Assembly: GCA_036251205.1 (NCBI GenBank)
Contig: CP133958.1
Coordinates: 2,097,210 to 2,161,209 of the forward strand
Direction of reading: 5' to 3'
DNA length: 64,000 bases
Source: Orbaceae bacterium BiB
GTDB lineage: Bacteria; Pseudomonadota; Gammaproteobacteria; Enterobacterales; Orbaceae
Shown here: piece by piece, positions 8,353 through 15,892 of the stretch
Layout: each line of letters opens with the position of its first letter
Numbering within the stretch: position 1 is the first letter of the stretch
Translations under genes and position numbers: made by a program
Notes under the pieces: generated by a model
The model's input: the letters and a program-made list of their open reading frames with translations, nothing else
Databases searched by the model: none
What the model was told of the DNA's origin: nothing

Positions 8353-9144
8353 ATGTTAAAACAGTATGTTGTAGATGCTTTTGCTGAGAGAGTTTTTGAA
8401 GGTAATCCCGCTGCGGTATGCATCACGGACAAATGGCTCGATGATAAACTTATGCAATTAATTACAAGTGAAAATAACTTATCAGAGACCGCGTTTGCGG
8501 TTAAAGAAAATAAAAGTTATAGACTTCGTTGGTTTACACCCAATGGTGAAATTGATTTATGTGGTCATGCTACACTTGCTACAGCTTTTGTAATAATGAA
8601 CTATTATGAGAAAGAACTAACAGAAATTCATTTTAACACATTAAGTGGAGACCTTATTGTAAATAAAATTGATAATATGTATGAATTAGATTTTCCTTGT
8701 TATTCATTAAAATCAATTGAAACAACTGAGAAAATAAAAAAAATTATTGGATTTACACCAGTGGAAACGTGGATTGATCGCGATTTAGTTTGTGTACTAG
8801 AAAATGAAAATCAAATTAAAAATGCTAAAATAGATCTAGAAAATGCCAAAAGCTTACCTGGTCTGTTACTGCATATAACCGCAAGAAGCTCCAATTCTGA
8901 ATATGATTGCGTAAGCCGAAGCTTTGCGCCTAAATTAAATGTATCCGAAGATCCAGTTTGTGGCACAGGTCACTGCCATATAGCACCGTTTTGGGCGAAA
9001 AGATTGAAAAAAGAAAAAATAGTTGCAAAACAAGAATCGGAAAGAAGTGGTATATTATATTGTCAAGTCAATGACGACAGAATAAAACTTAAAGGTAGAG
9101 CTGTGTTATATTCAATATCTGAGCTTCAGTTAACTTCTTTTTAA
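8353..9144 (+). CDS. PhzF-family isomerase/epimerase
   Basis: This 263-residue protein has the full PhzF two-lobe pattern: VDAFAERVFEGNPAAVC at the N-terminus, catalytic Glu in NNLSETAF (about residue 46), LRWFTPNGEIDLCGHATLA, and the second lobe DPVCGTGHCHIAPFW. The family includes phenazine biosynthesis isomerase PhzF and many proteins of unknown substrate, so the family call is firm and the substrate unknown. It is the only metabolic gene in the element and is on the opposite strand to nearly all others, so it is probably cargo. Its stop overlaps the stop of the convergent terminase-like gene. Confidence 0.9.
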   Translation: MLKQYVVDAFAERVFEGNPAAVCITDKWLDDKLMQLITSENNLSETAFAVKENKSYRLRWFTPNGEIDLCGHATLATAFVIMNYYEKELTEIHFNTLSGDLIVNKIDNMYELDFPCYSLKSIETTEKIKKIIGFTPVETWIDRDLVCVLENENQIKNAKIDLENAKSLPGLLLHITARSSNSEYDCVSRSFAPKLNVSEDPVCGTGHCHIAPFWAKRLKKEKIVAKQESERSGILYCQVNDDRIKLKGRAVLYSISELQLTSF

Positions 9145-9455
9145 TTGAGATCTACTTGATGCTTGTGACTGTAACCATGATTCGCAAGCATTAACTTTGC
9201 GATTGTCGCGTTAAACTCGCCTGATAAGCCTTTATTGATTAGCTCATTTTCTTGGATAGCTTTCACCGTTTCCAACAAGTCGTTAAATTCTTCCGATTCA
9301 TTAGCATAGTTGTACAAGCTCGAACGCGAACAACCAATATATAGCGATAATCCGCTAACAGACGGAATTAATCCGCCATTTTCTTTATAGCCTTTATTAA
9401 GGTATCCCCTTGCCTTAACTAATCGTGTATCTAGGTTACTTTTTCGTCCTTTCAT
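9141..9455 (-). CDS. Probable small terminase subunit (gp3/TerS-like)
   Basis: The 104-residue product has an N-terminal helix-turn-helix (IPSVSGLSLYIGCSRSSLYN) followed by a helical segment ending with NELINKGLSGEFNATIAKLM and LANHGYSHK. This last part is the signature of DNA-packaging small terminase subunits of many siphophages and prophages. There is no large subunit gene next to it. Phage-inducible islands often keep an own TerS that redirects helper-phage packaging; this gene could do the same (inference). It is shorter than most phage TerS proteins and lacks an obvious long C-terminal extension. Confidence 0.65.
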   Translation of the reverse strand: MKGRKSNLDTRLVKARGYLNKGYKENGGLIPSVSGLSLYIGCSRSSLYNYANESEEFNDLLETVKAIQENELINKGLSGEFNATIAKLMLANHGYSHKHQVDLN

Positions 9456-9551
9456 ACCTCTAGCCCTTTATTATCAACCGATGCACATTTTAGTGTTTCG
9501 CTTAAATTTTGTACAATTCTTAATTGTGACATTTCACCTGTCACTTATTCT

Positions 9552-9570
9552 ACTACAAAAGTTTTGTAGT
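9552..9570. promoter_or_regulatory. Perfect 19-bp palindrome, likely operator
   Basis: ACTACAAAAGTTTTGTAGT is a perfect inverted repeat around a single central G, about 100 bp upstream of the small-terminase gene. One-base spacing does not favour an RNA hairpin, so a dimeric repressor or activator site is more likely. A second dyad, GTGACA-N7-TGTCAC, lies just before it at about 9526-9544. Confidence 0.5.
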
Positions 9571-10085
9571 TCAATTATTAACCGTTTACGCCTTGTAATG
9601 GGTGGCGGATTTCCGCCATCGCTTTAACTAATCCAAAGTCCGATTATTGGATATTGAGATTAAAGCTATCTTTATTTATGGGTGTGTCCAGTTTTGGGCG
9701 TACCTACTCGAATCAACATCATTATAAAGGTGTACCCTCTAATTTGAGGTGGCTAATTATCAACCATTGCGATAATGCCAATAGTCTAAGGCAATATTCT
9801 GCCCTCGCTTAAATACGGGCTACAGTCGCAATTAAATAAAATCAAAGAGTTATTTTCTCTAGCTGAATGGTGAAGATCACCATTGAGGTAATGAATTTAC
9901 ATTTAAGTTAAATATGAGATCCCCCAGTAATTAAAGCTACGATCTTGTAGTTTTCAGCTATCACCACTTCAGTGATACCTTTAAATGGTTTACTAAAAAT
10001 TTAGTAACCGTTATGTAGTCTACGACTCATAAAAAGTCATACTCTTTAAATAGTTCGCGCCCATAGTAACAGTAACCTATCTATA

Positions 10086-10251
10086 TGATTTTAATAAAAT
10101 CCGTCACAAAACCTGACTTACTTTAGGACTAGATTAATAAATAGATGATTAGATTTAGCTTTTTGTAATTACGGTTACGCCGTTGGCGTTCTCCGATAAT
10201 ATCAATAACTTAGGGTTTAATGTTACTGTGATTTTAATAAAATCTGTCACA
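10086..10251. repeat. Direct repeat of 23 bp, two copies
   Basis: The sequence TGATTTTAATAAAATC followed by YGTCACA is present at 10086-10108 and 10229-10251 with one mismatch. Each copy has an internal dyad (GATTTT-AAT-AAAATC). The second copy is extended into a longer hairpin by flanking CTGTG and CACAG. Such paired sites may be protein-binding sites in the element's replication or excision region. Confidence 0.7.
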
Positions 10252-10461
10252 GGGTCGGATTTCAAATCCTAGCCTAATATAATCATGCTTACCAAAGGAA
10301 AGGTATTTATTTAATACATTCTACAATGCGCGCACTTTTGCTCATATCTTTAGATTATCATGGGACTGACAAAAACATAACACATTGATTTATAAGCAAA
10401 GTGTGAAATTACGTTTTATTAAATTCTTTATATTTCAGTAAGTTATTAAATAGCACCTATT

Positions 10462-10567
10462 AAGGGGATACAAGTGGATACAAGGGGATAGTATTTACAA
10501 GTATCCACTTAGGTCTAAACCTTATATATCAATACTTAGAAAGAATTAAGTGGATACAAGTGGATAC
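10462..10567. repeat. Iteron cluster AAGKGGATAC, candidate origin
   Basis: The 10-bp unit AAGKGGATAC occurs in three tandem copies at 10462-10491 (the third ends in G), once inverted at 10501-10510, and twice in tandem at 10548-10567. P4 and PICI replication origins carry iterons bound by the alpha/Pri-Rep protein, and the element encodes such a primase. Because the cluster is about 300 bp beyond the 3' end of the integrase gene, it could instead be a set of integrase or AlpA arm sites. The repeats themselves are certain; the role is inferred. Confidence 0.7.
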
Positions 10568-10855
10568 TTTTATAAAACTTTTAGGGGGTAGGCAAAAGAT
10601 ATTACACTATTGACGGAATACTTAAGATATTCTTTTCTTGGTAAGGGGTATCTTCATTATAAAGACGGCTGATTGGCTGAAAAGTTAGCCGATTGATTTG
10701 GTAGCTCAATTTGAGCCACTTACTTAACCAAGCTCAATTTTAAGCCTATTGAATTTATTGAGATTTTAGAGAGATAGAGCAAGCACAATTTTGCGCCCGT
10801 TAATATTGTTGATGTTGTAAGCAATTATAGATATATGCTTACACCATTGTTTTAA

Positions 10856-12106
10856 CTAGCTATTTATAACCTTAAATGATTTATTGCCCGATATTGATAC
10901 ATTGCCGTTACTTGCTTGTTCTACAAAGTCACCCCACCAATCTAGCATAATGCGCCTTTGCTCTAAATAGGTAGCGCGGTTATATGCTCGCCTTACCGTG
11001 TTCGTGTCTGTATGAGCTAGTGCGCTTTCTATTACGTCATAATTAAAACCTTGTTCATTTAACACGGTACTAGCTAACGCTCTTAGCCCGTGAGCTACTA
11101 ATCTATCCTTGTAGCCCATTCTTTTAATCGCCATATTAGCGGTGCTACTATTCATTGATTGAGTGTAAGGCGGCTTCATGCTAGGGAAAACATGAACTCT
11201 TGAGCCACTAATAGGCTTCATTGTCTTTAATATTTGTAATGCTTGCGCTGAAAGTGGCACATTGTGCGGTCTATCCATTTTCATGCGCTCGGGAGGGATA
11301 TTCCAAAGTTTATTATCAAGGTCTATTTCTTCCCATTTAGCGCCAACAGCTTCGCTAGGTCTGACCATTGTTAATAACTGCCATTCTATAACGCATCTTG
11401 TTTGAAGTTCTATTCTTGCCATAGATAAGGCTTTCATGAATTCGGGTAATTCATCGCGTGTAATTGTTGGCATTTGTCCTTTTATTGGAGTTTCAAAGGC
11501 ATCTTTTATCTTTACGGCAGGATTAGCATCAATTAATCCAATATTTACCGCATAAAACATTACTTCATTGATGCGTTGACATAACCGCTTAATATTTTCA
11601 AATTTCTTGCTTGATCTCTGTGGTTCAAGTGCTTTTATAAAGTCTTTAGCCTTTAATGATGTTATTGCTTTTTGCCCGATACAAGGAAAAATATATATCT
11701 CCAAGGATCGCCATGTTCTATCTAGTGTACCTTTTGATAATCCTTTGCTAGCTTTCAGCTTAAACCAATCATGTGCTACATTTTGAAAAGTATTATATAA
11801 ATCTGCCTGTTTTTGTTCCAGTAGCTCTTTTTTATGCTCCTGTGGATCAATACCATTGCTTAATAGTTCCCTCGCTTCATCTCTTAGCTTTCTGGCTTGT
11901 TGTAGTGATACTTTGGGATAGTTTCCAAAGGTTAATAAGTTTTCCTTTTTGGTAAGAGGTCTCTTATATTTTAGTCGCCATACTTTAACGCCGTTAACTT
12001 TTACCAATAAAAACAGCCCACCACCGTCAAAATACTTTTTATCTTTGTCTATTGGCTTAAATGCTTTTATTTGTGTGTCTGTAAGTGGTGTTATTTTAAT
12101 AGCCAT
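10856..12106 (-). CDS. int: P4-type tyrosine integrase
   Basis: This 416-residue recombinase catalyses integration and excision at the neighbouring tRNA-Ala gene. The N-terminal DUF4102-type arm-binding domain is clear (DGGGLFLLVKVNG, then LTFGNYPKVSLQQAR), followed by a SAM-like core-binding domain and the catalytic domain with Arg in MVRPSEAVGAKW, HGLRALAST (His-x-x-Arg) and the nucleophile Tyr in RRAYNRATYLEQRR. The reading frame is open to 12127, but ATG at 12106 follows AAGG at a good distance and fits the family's start. The gene starts about 185 bp from the tRNA 3' end, the usual arrangement for P4-like elements. Confidence 0.95.
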   Translation of the reverse strand: MAIKITPLTDTQIKAFKPIDKDKKYFDGGGLFLLVKVNGVKVWRLKYKRPLTKKENLLTFGNYPKVSLQQARKLRDEARELLSNGIDPQEHKKELLEQKQADLYNTFQNVAHDWFKLKASKGLSKGTLDRTWRSLEIYIFPCIGQKAITSLKAKDFIKALEPQRSSKKFENIKRLCQRINEVMFYAVNIGLIDANPAVKIKDAFETPIKGQMPTITRDELPEFMKALSMARIELQTRCVIEWQLLTMVRPSEAVGAKWEEIDLDNKLWNIPPERMKMDRPHNVPLSAQALQILKTMKPISGSRVHVFPSMKPPYTQSMNSSTANMAIKRMGYKDRLVAHGLRALASTVLNEQGFNYDVIESALAHTDTNTVRRAYNRATYLEQRRIMLDWWGDFVEQASNGNVSISGNKSFKVINS

Positions 12107-12290
12107 AATCAACCTTTTGGGGTACAAAATTTCAGGGTATAAATTTATACCCCTATTTATACCCCTATTAATTCTGGTTGTAAATGGGTGTTAATGGTAC
12201 TTAATGAGCTTTAATTAGTTAACAAAGCGTTGTAGTTACTGGTTTTTATGGGTTTAAATGGGGGTTAATGAGTTTTAATAAATATTGAAT

Positions 12291-12366
12291 TGGTGGAGCC
12301 AAGGGGGATCGAACCCCTGACCTCAACGCTGCCAGCGTTGCGCTCTCCCAGCTGAGCTATGGCCCC
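12291..12366 (-). tRNA. tRNA-Ala(GGC), integration target
   Basis: The minus strand folds into a complete 76-base tRNA with encoded CCA. The acceptor stem carries the G3:U70 pair that defines tRNA-Ala, the anticodon loop is CTGGCAG (anticodon GGC), and the T arm has TTCGATC. The integrase gene lies off its 3' end, so the 3' half of this gene is the probable attachment site. I found no second copy of the 3' half in the window, so the other att site must be left of position 1. Confidence 0.97.
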
Positions 12367-12428
12367 ATAAATACTACTTACGCGCAATGATATGCAAGCA
12401 AGCGATTGATGTCAATATACAAATTGAT

Positions 12429-12473
12429 GTATCACCGATTTATTCGTTAATCAGTATAATAAATCGGCGATAC
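12429..12473. terminator. Long inverted repeat between tRNA-Ala and secF
   Basis: Two 16-base arms (GTATCACCGATTTATT at 12429-12444 and its complement with one G-U pair at 12458-12473) enclose a 13-base loop right after the secF stop codon. It should end secDF transcription, although no strong T tract follows, so it may act as an mRNA 3' stabiliser or processing site instead. Confidence 0.55.
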
Positions 12474-12482
12474 ACTATTTTT

Positions 12483-13532
12483 CTAACGTATAATAGAAGG
12501 TTGATCTGCACCTTCGGCTTCAATTTTTTGAGAAATAAAGTGATCTCGTTTGATACCCATTTTCAACGACATATATGCAGCAACATAGATCGATGAGAAT
12601 GTACCTAATAAGATACCGACACCCAATGTTTCCGAGAAGCCTTTTAACATACTACCACCAAATATATATAGAATAACAACGACCGCAAGCGTAGTTGCAG
12701 ATGTCATTAAGGTTCTACTTAGTGTTTGCGTTAATGATATATTGATTACATCATAAGGTGAAGCTCGGCGAATCTTACGGAAGTTTTCTCTGATTCGGTC
12801 AAATACAACAATGGTATCATTCAACGAGTAACCAATAATTGACAACATGGCTGCCACTATTGTTAGGTCTAGTTCTCGTTGGAATAGTGATAGATAACCT
12901 GCGGTGATAATAACATCATGAGCTAATGCTACAACCGCACCGGTACCGAAACGCCATTCAAAACGGAATCCAATATAGATTAAAATACAAATTAGGGTTG
13001 CACAAATCGCCAAAATCCCATCTTGAGCAAGCTCAGTTCCGACTGTTGGACCAACAAATGCGACACGTTTAATCTGTGCTCCTGAGTCAATATCTTGGTG
13101 CATGAGATCAGAGATTTTTGTACCAACGATACTATTAATTTTCTGAATCTCTTTTGCATCGGGTTCTTTACCTGGTGCGAAAGATTCATCTTCGGTGATA
13201 ACTGGTAAACGGATAATAATATCCCGGCTACCGCCATAGTTCTGTACAACGGGTTCTCCGTAGCCCGCTTTTTTCAAGCTGACACGAATCTCATCAAGTG
13301 GAATTTGTTTACTTAATGTTATTTCGACAGTGGTACCACCAGTAAAATCTTGGCCAAGATTAAAACCTTTGACGAAGATAACCACGATAGACGCGACAAC
13401 TAATACCATTGAAATAACAAATGCTACAAAGCCGAAACGAAGAAAATCAATAACTCGTCGGCCATGATTTAGTGATTCAACACTCACTTGTGGCTCTTGA
13501 CCTTGATTATTTGTTAACTGTGAATTTGCCAT
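12483..13532 (-). CDS. secF: Protein translocase subunit SecF
   Basis: SecF, with SecD, uses the proton gradient to help pull preproteins out of the SecYEG channel on the periplasmic side. The protein has the family signature GQDFTGGTTVEI in the first periplasmic part and six membrane segments, with SIIGYSLNDTIVVFDRIREN in the C-terminal region. About 349 residues is a little longer than the E. coli protein. Two ATGs are adjacent; the second (13532) is chosen because AGGAG lies 6 bases before it. It follows secD with a 9-base gap. Confidence 0.97.
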   Translation of the reverse strand: MANSQLTNNQGQEPQVSVESLNHGRRVIDFLRFGFVAFVISMVLVVASIVVIFVKGFNLGQDFTGGTTVEITLSKQIPLDEIRVSLKKAGYGEPVVQNYGGSRDIIIRLPVITEDESFAPGKEPDAKEIQKINSIVGTKISDLMHQDIDSGAQIKRVAFVGPTVGTELAQDGILAICATLICILIYIGFRFEWRFGTGAVVALAHDVIITAGYLSLFQRELDLTIVAAMLSIIGYSLNDTIVVFDRIRENFRKIRRASPYDVINISLTQTLSRTLMTSATTLAVVVILYIFGGSMLKGFSETLGVGILLGTFSSIYVAAYMSLKMGIKRDHFISQKIEAEGADQPSIIR

Positions 13533-13541
13533 CATTAACTC

Positions 13542-15398
13542 CTAAATTGATAGCTTATTAACACGGCGTCCACCGTATATTAAATTAGCCAATGCTCTTG
13601 TTCCGACAATTGAGGTAAACATGGAGGTTAAAATACCAATACCTAATGTGATTGCAAAACCTTTGATTGAGCCCGTACCCACAGCATATAATATGATCGC
13701 CGTCATTAAAGTTGTAATGTTAGCATCAAAGATACTGCTCCAAGCGCCAGCATACCCTTCATTGATCGCATGTTGAACACCTCTGCCATTACGCAGCTCT
13801 TCTTTTATGCGTTCATTAATCAGTACGTTTGCATCAACAGCCATACCAACAGTTAATACAATCCCTGCAATACCTGGCATGCTTAGTGTTGCACCTGGTA
13901 ATAAGGACATAATACCGACAATTAAAATAAGGTTTGCGACTAATGCAACACTAGCAAACACCCCAAATAGACGATATACGACGAGCATGAAAATAACTGA
14001 TATTAATAGTCCCCATAAGCAAGACTCTAAACCTTGAGTTATGTTTTCTTGTCCCATTGATGGACCGATGGTTAGCTCTTCAATAATTTGAATTGGTGCA
14101 ATCAGTGCGCCAGCTCGTAGTAATAAGGATAATTGTCGTGCTTCTTCTACATTATTAATACCCGTTACTTGGAAACGGTCACTAAAAATACCTTGTATTG
14201 TTGCAACATTAATTACTTGTTCTTGTTTTTCTAAAATAGGTTTGCCATCTTTGTCGACTTTACCAGAATCTTTATACTCAACAAATAGTGTTGCCATCGG
14301 TTTATAACGATTCGCTTGGGTAAATTCAAGCATCTTTTTACCACCTTCACTATCCAGTGATATAGATACTTCAGGTTGACCATACTCATTCAAGCGGAAT
14401 GAGGAGTCTGTAATATGATCGCCGGTTAATACAATATTTTTATACAATAATACGGGGCGACCTTCTTGGGTATATTTGATTTCTGAACCATAAGGTGGTC
14501 TAGCTGAACCAGAAACGATATCTAATAAAGTGTTTGGATTGATATCATTGACTTGTCTAAACTCTAAAGTAGCTGTGGCACCTAAAATCTGTTTAGCGAG
14601 TGCGGTATCTTGAATACCAGGTAATTCAACAATAATTCTATCAGAACCTTGTCTTTGTACGATAGGCTCAGCAACACCAAGCTGATTGACTCGATTTCTT
14701 AAGATTGTTGTATTTTGTGCAACTGCATCTGATTTTGTTTGCTGTAACCTATTTTCACTGATGTTAATCAGGAGTTGTTTATCATTCTGTGCAGCAATAT
14801 TATAGTCAGCTAATTGGCTAATTCTTGCAATTGCATTATTTCTATCATCATCGTCTGCAAAAATAATACTAATTTGTTGATCATTCGTTTTATTAAGTGA
14901 TGTGAAATTAATTTTATTATCTTTAAAATCAGCTTTTAATGTATCGCTTGCTTGATCAAGTAACCGTTCTAACGCCGCAGTCATATCAACTTCCATCAGG
15001 AAGTGAACACCACCACGTAAATCTAACCCTAATTTCATCGGTGCTGCACCAAGAGCGGTTAACCAAGCGGGGGTTGCTGGCGCTAAATTGAGAGCGACAA
15101 TATATTTATCACCTAATTTTTCCGCAATAAGTTCTTTGGCTTTAAGCTGAATATCATTATTGGCAACTCGAATTAGAATTGAATTATTTTCAAATACAAT
15201 TGATTTAGCTTCAATTTGATTATCACTTAAAAGCTTTTGAATCTCTTCTTGAGTTTGGACTGTAACTTCAGAACTTCTGGTGTTAGAAATTTGAATTGCA
15301 GGGTCTTCACCATAAATATTTGGAAGTGCATAAAGTAGGCCGACGAGTATTACGACGACCAACAAAATATACTTCCACAAAGGATAGCGATTTAACAC
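13542..15398 (-). CDS. secD: Protein translocase subunit SecD
   Basis: SecD partners SecF in late steps of protein export. One N-terminal membrane segment (WKYILLVVVILVGLLYALP) is followed by a large periplasmic part containing GLDLRGGVHFLMEVD, then five C-terminal segments with IAGIVLTVGMAVDANVLIN. The length of 618 residues is usual. It is in the conserved yajC-secD-secF order. The typical upstream genes tgt and queA are absent; the nuo cluster lies there instead. Confidence 0.97.
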   Translation of the reverse strand: MLNRYPLWKYILLVVVILVGLLYALPNIYGEDPAIQISNTRSSEVTVQTQEEIQKLLSDNQIEAKSIVFENNSILIRVANNDIQLKAKELIAEKLGDKYIVALNLAPATPAWLTALGAAPMKLGLDLRGGVHFLMEVDMTAALERLLDQASDTLKADFKDNKINFTSLNKTNDQQISIIFADDDDRNNAIARISQLADYNIAAQNDKQLLINISENRLQQTKSDAVAQNTTILRNRVNQLGVAEPIVQRQGSDRIIVELPGIQDTALAKQILGATATLEFRQVNDINPNTLLDIVSGSARPPYGSEIKYTQEGRPVLLYKNIVLTGDHITDSSFRLNEYGQPEVSISLDSEGGKKMLEFTQANRYKPMATLFVEYKDSGKVDKDGKPILEKQEQVINVATIQGIFSDRFQVTGINNVEEARQLSLLLRAGALIAPIQIIEELTIGPSMGQENITQGLESCLWGLLISVIFMLVVYRLFGVFASVALVANLILIVGIMSLLPGATLSMPGIAGIVLTVGMAVDANVLINERIKEELRNGRGVQHAINEGYAGAWSSIFDANITTLMTAIILYAVGTGSIKGFAITLGIGILTSMFTSIVGTRALANLIYGGRRVNKLSI

Positions 15399-15445
15399 GA
15401 CGTATTCTCTTGTGGTTTATTAGTTAACTTATTATATACAATGAA

Positions 15446-15778
15446 TTATAAAGATTTCATTGTTCCCTTAGGAAGAACGGAAGTAATAAAATCACGTTTA
15501 ATCACAACTTCAGTTGTGTCATTGAGTTCTAATGAAACGTAACCATTTTCACTGATTTTAGCTACACGGCCGATTAAACCACCATTAGTTAATACTTCAT
15601 CACCTTTTGAAATAGATGACATTAAATCTTTATGAGCTCTTGCGCGTTTTTGTTGTGGGCGCATAATCATGAAATAAAAAAATAGACCAAATACAACAAG
15701 CATAATTGGTAAAAAATAAGGATTGCTTTCGGCTACTTCTCCGCCATCGGCGTAAGCTTTACTGATAAAAAAGTCCAT
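15446..15778 (-). CDS. yajC: Sec translocase accessory protein YajC
   Basis: YajC is a small single-span inner-membrane protein that associates with SecDF. The 110-residue product has the membrane segment YFLPIMLVVFGLFFYFMIM followed by the conserved RPQQKRARAHK and a small beta-rich cytoplasmic domain (GDEVLTNGGLIGRV). It is the first gene of the yajC-secDF unit. Confidence 0.95.
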   Translation of the reverse strand: MDFFISKAYADGGEVAESNPYFLPIMLVVFGLFFYFMIMRPQQKRARAHKDLMSSISKGDEVLTNGGLIGRVAKISENGYVSLELNDTTEVVIKRDFITSVLPKGTMKSL

Positions 15779-15892
15779 ACTTTTCCTCTTGAGTCAGTTA
15801 AAAATTAATAAAAATCGGTGAACAATGATACACGAGAAATTGCATTATAGCACACTAATTTCACAAACATTCTATCACCACTAATGATTTAA

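Larger units (their letters stand above)
9456..10855. other. 1.4-kb gene-free region rich in hairpins
   Basis: No reading frame with coding character is visible on either strand. The stretch 9600-10280 has unusually many short perfect hairpins, for example TGGCGGA/TCCGCCA at 9603-9618, AATGGTGA/TCACCATT at 9866-9884, ATCAC/GTGAT at 9960-9976, GGTTTACTAAA/TTTAGTAACC at 9987-10009 and ACGCC/GGCGT at 10177-10189. The rest holds a direct repeat and iterons. It could encode a large structured RNA, an origin with packaging site, or both; the strand cannot be decided from one sequence. Confidence 0.4.
1..12300. mobile_element. Phage satellite / PICI- or P4-like integrated element (right part)
   Basis: A tyrosine integrase sits next to the 3' end of a tRNA-Ala gene. 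Behind it lie a probable small terminase gene, an AlpA-like regulator, an antirepressor and a P4-alpha-type primase-helicase, mostly on the minus strand. This gene set without capsid or tail genes is the hallmark of P4-like satellites and phage-inducible chromosomal islands. The left end is outside the window, so size and presence of structural genes are unknown; a partial gene at the left edge may be phage-derived. The exact right boundary inside the tRNA gene is inferred, not seen. Confidence 0.75.

Noticed and set aside
8353-9455. phzF-like and TerS-like pair considered as a toxin-antitoxin unit
   Set aside because: They are convergent, not cotranscribed, and each fits a different known family.
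10462-10567. Short repeats considered as a CRISPR array
   Set aside because: Units are only 10 bp, partly tandem without spacers, and one is inverted; no cas genes.
9456-10855. Possible retron or group II intron
   Set aside because: No reverse transcriptase frame nearby, and no intron domain V-like hairpin was recognised.
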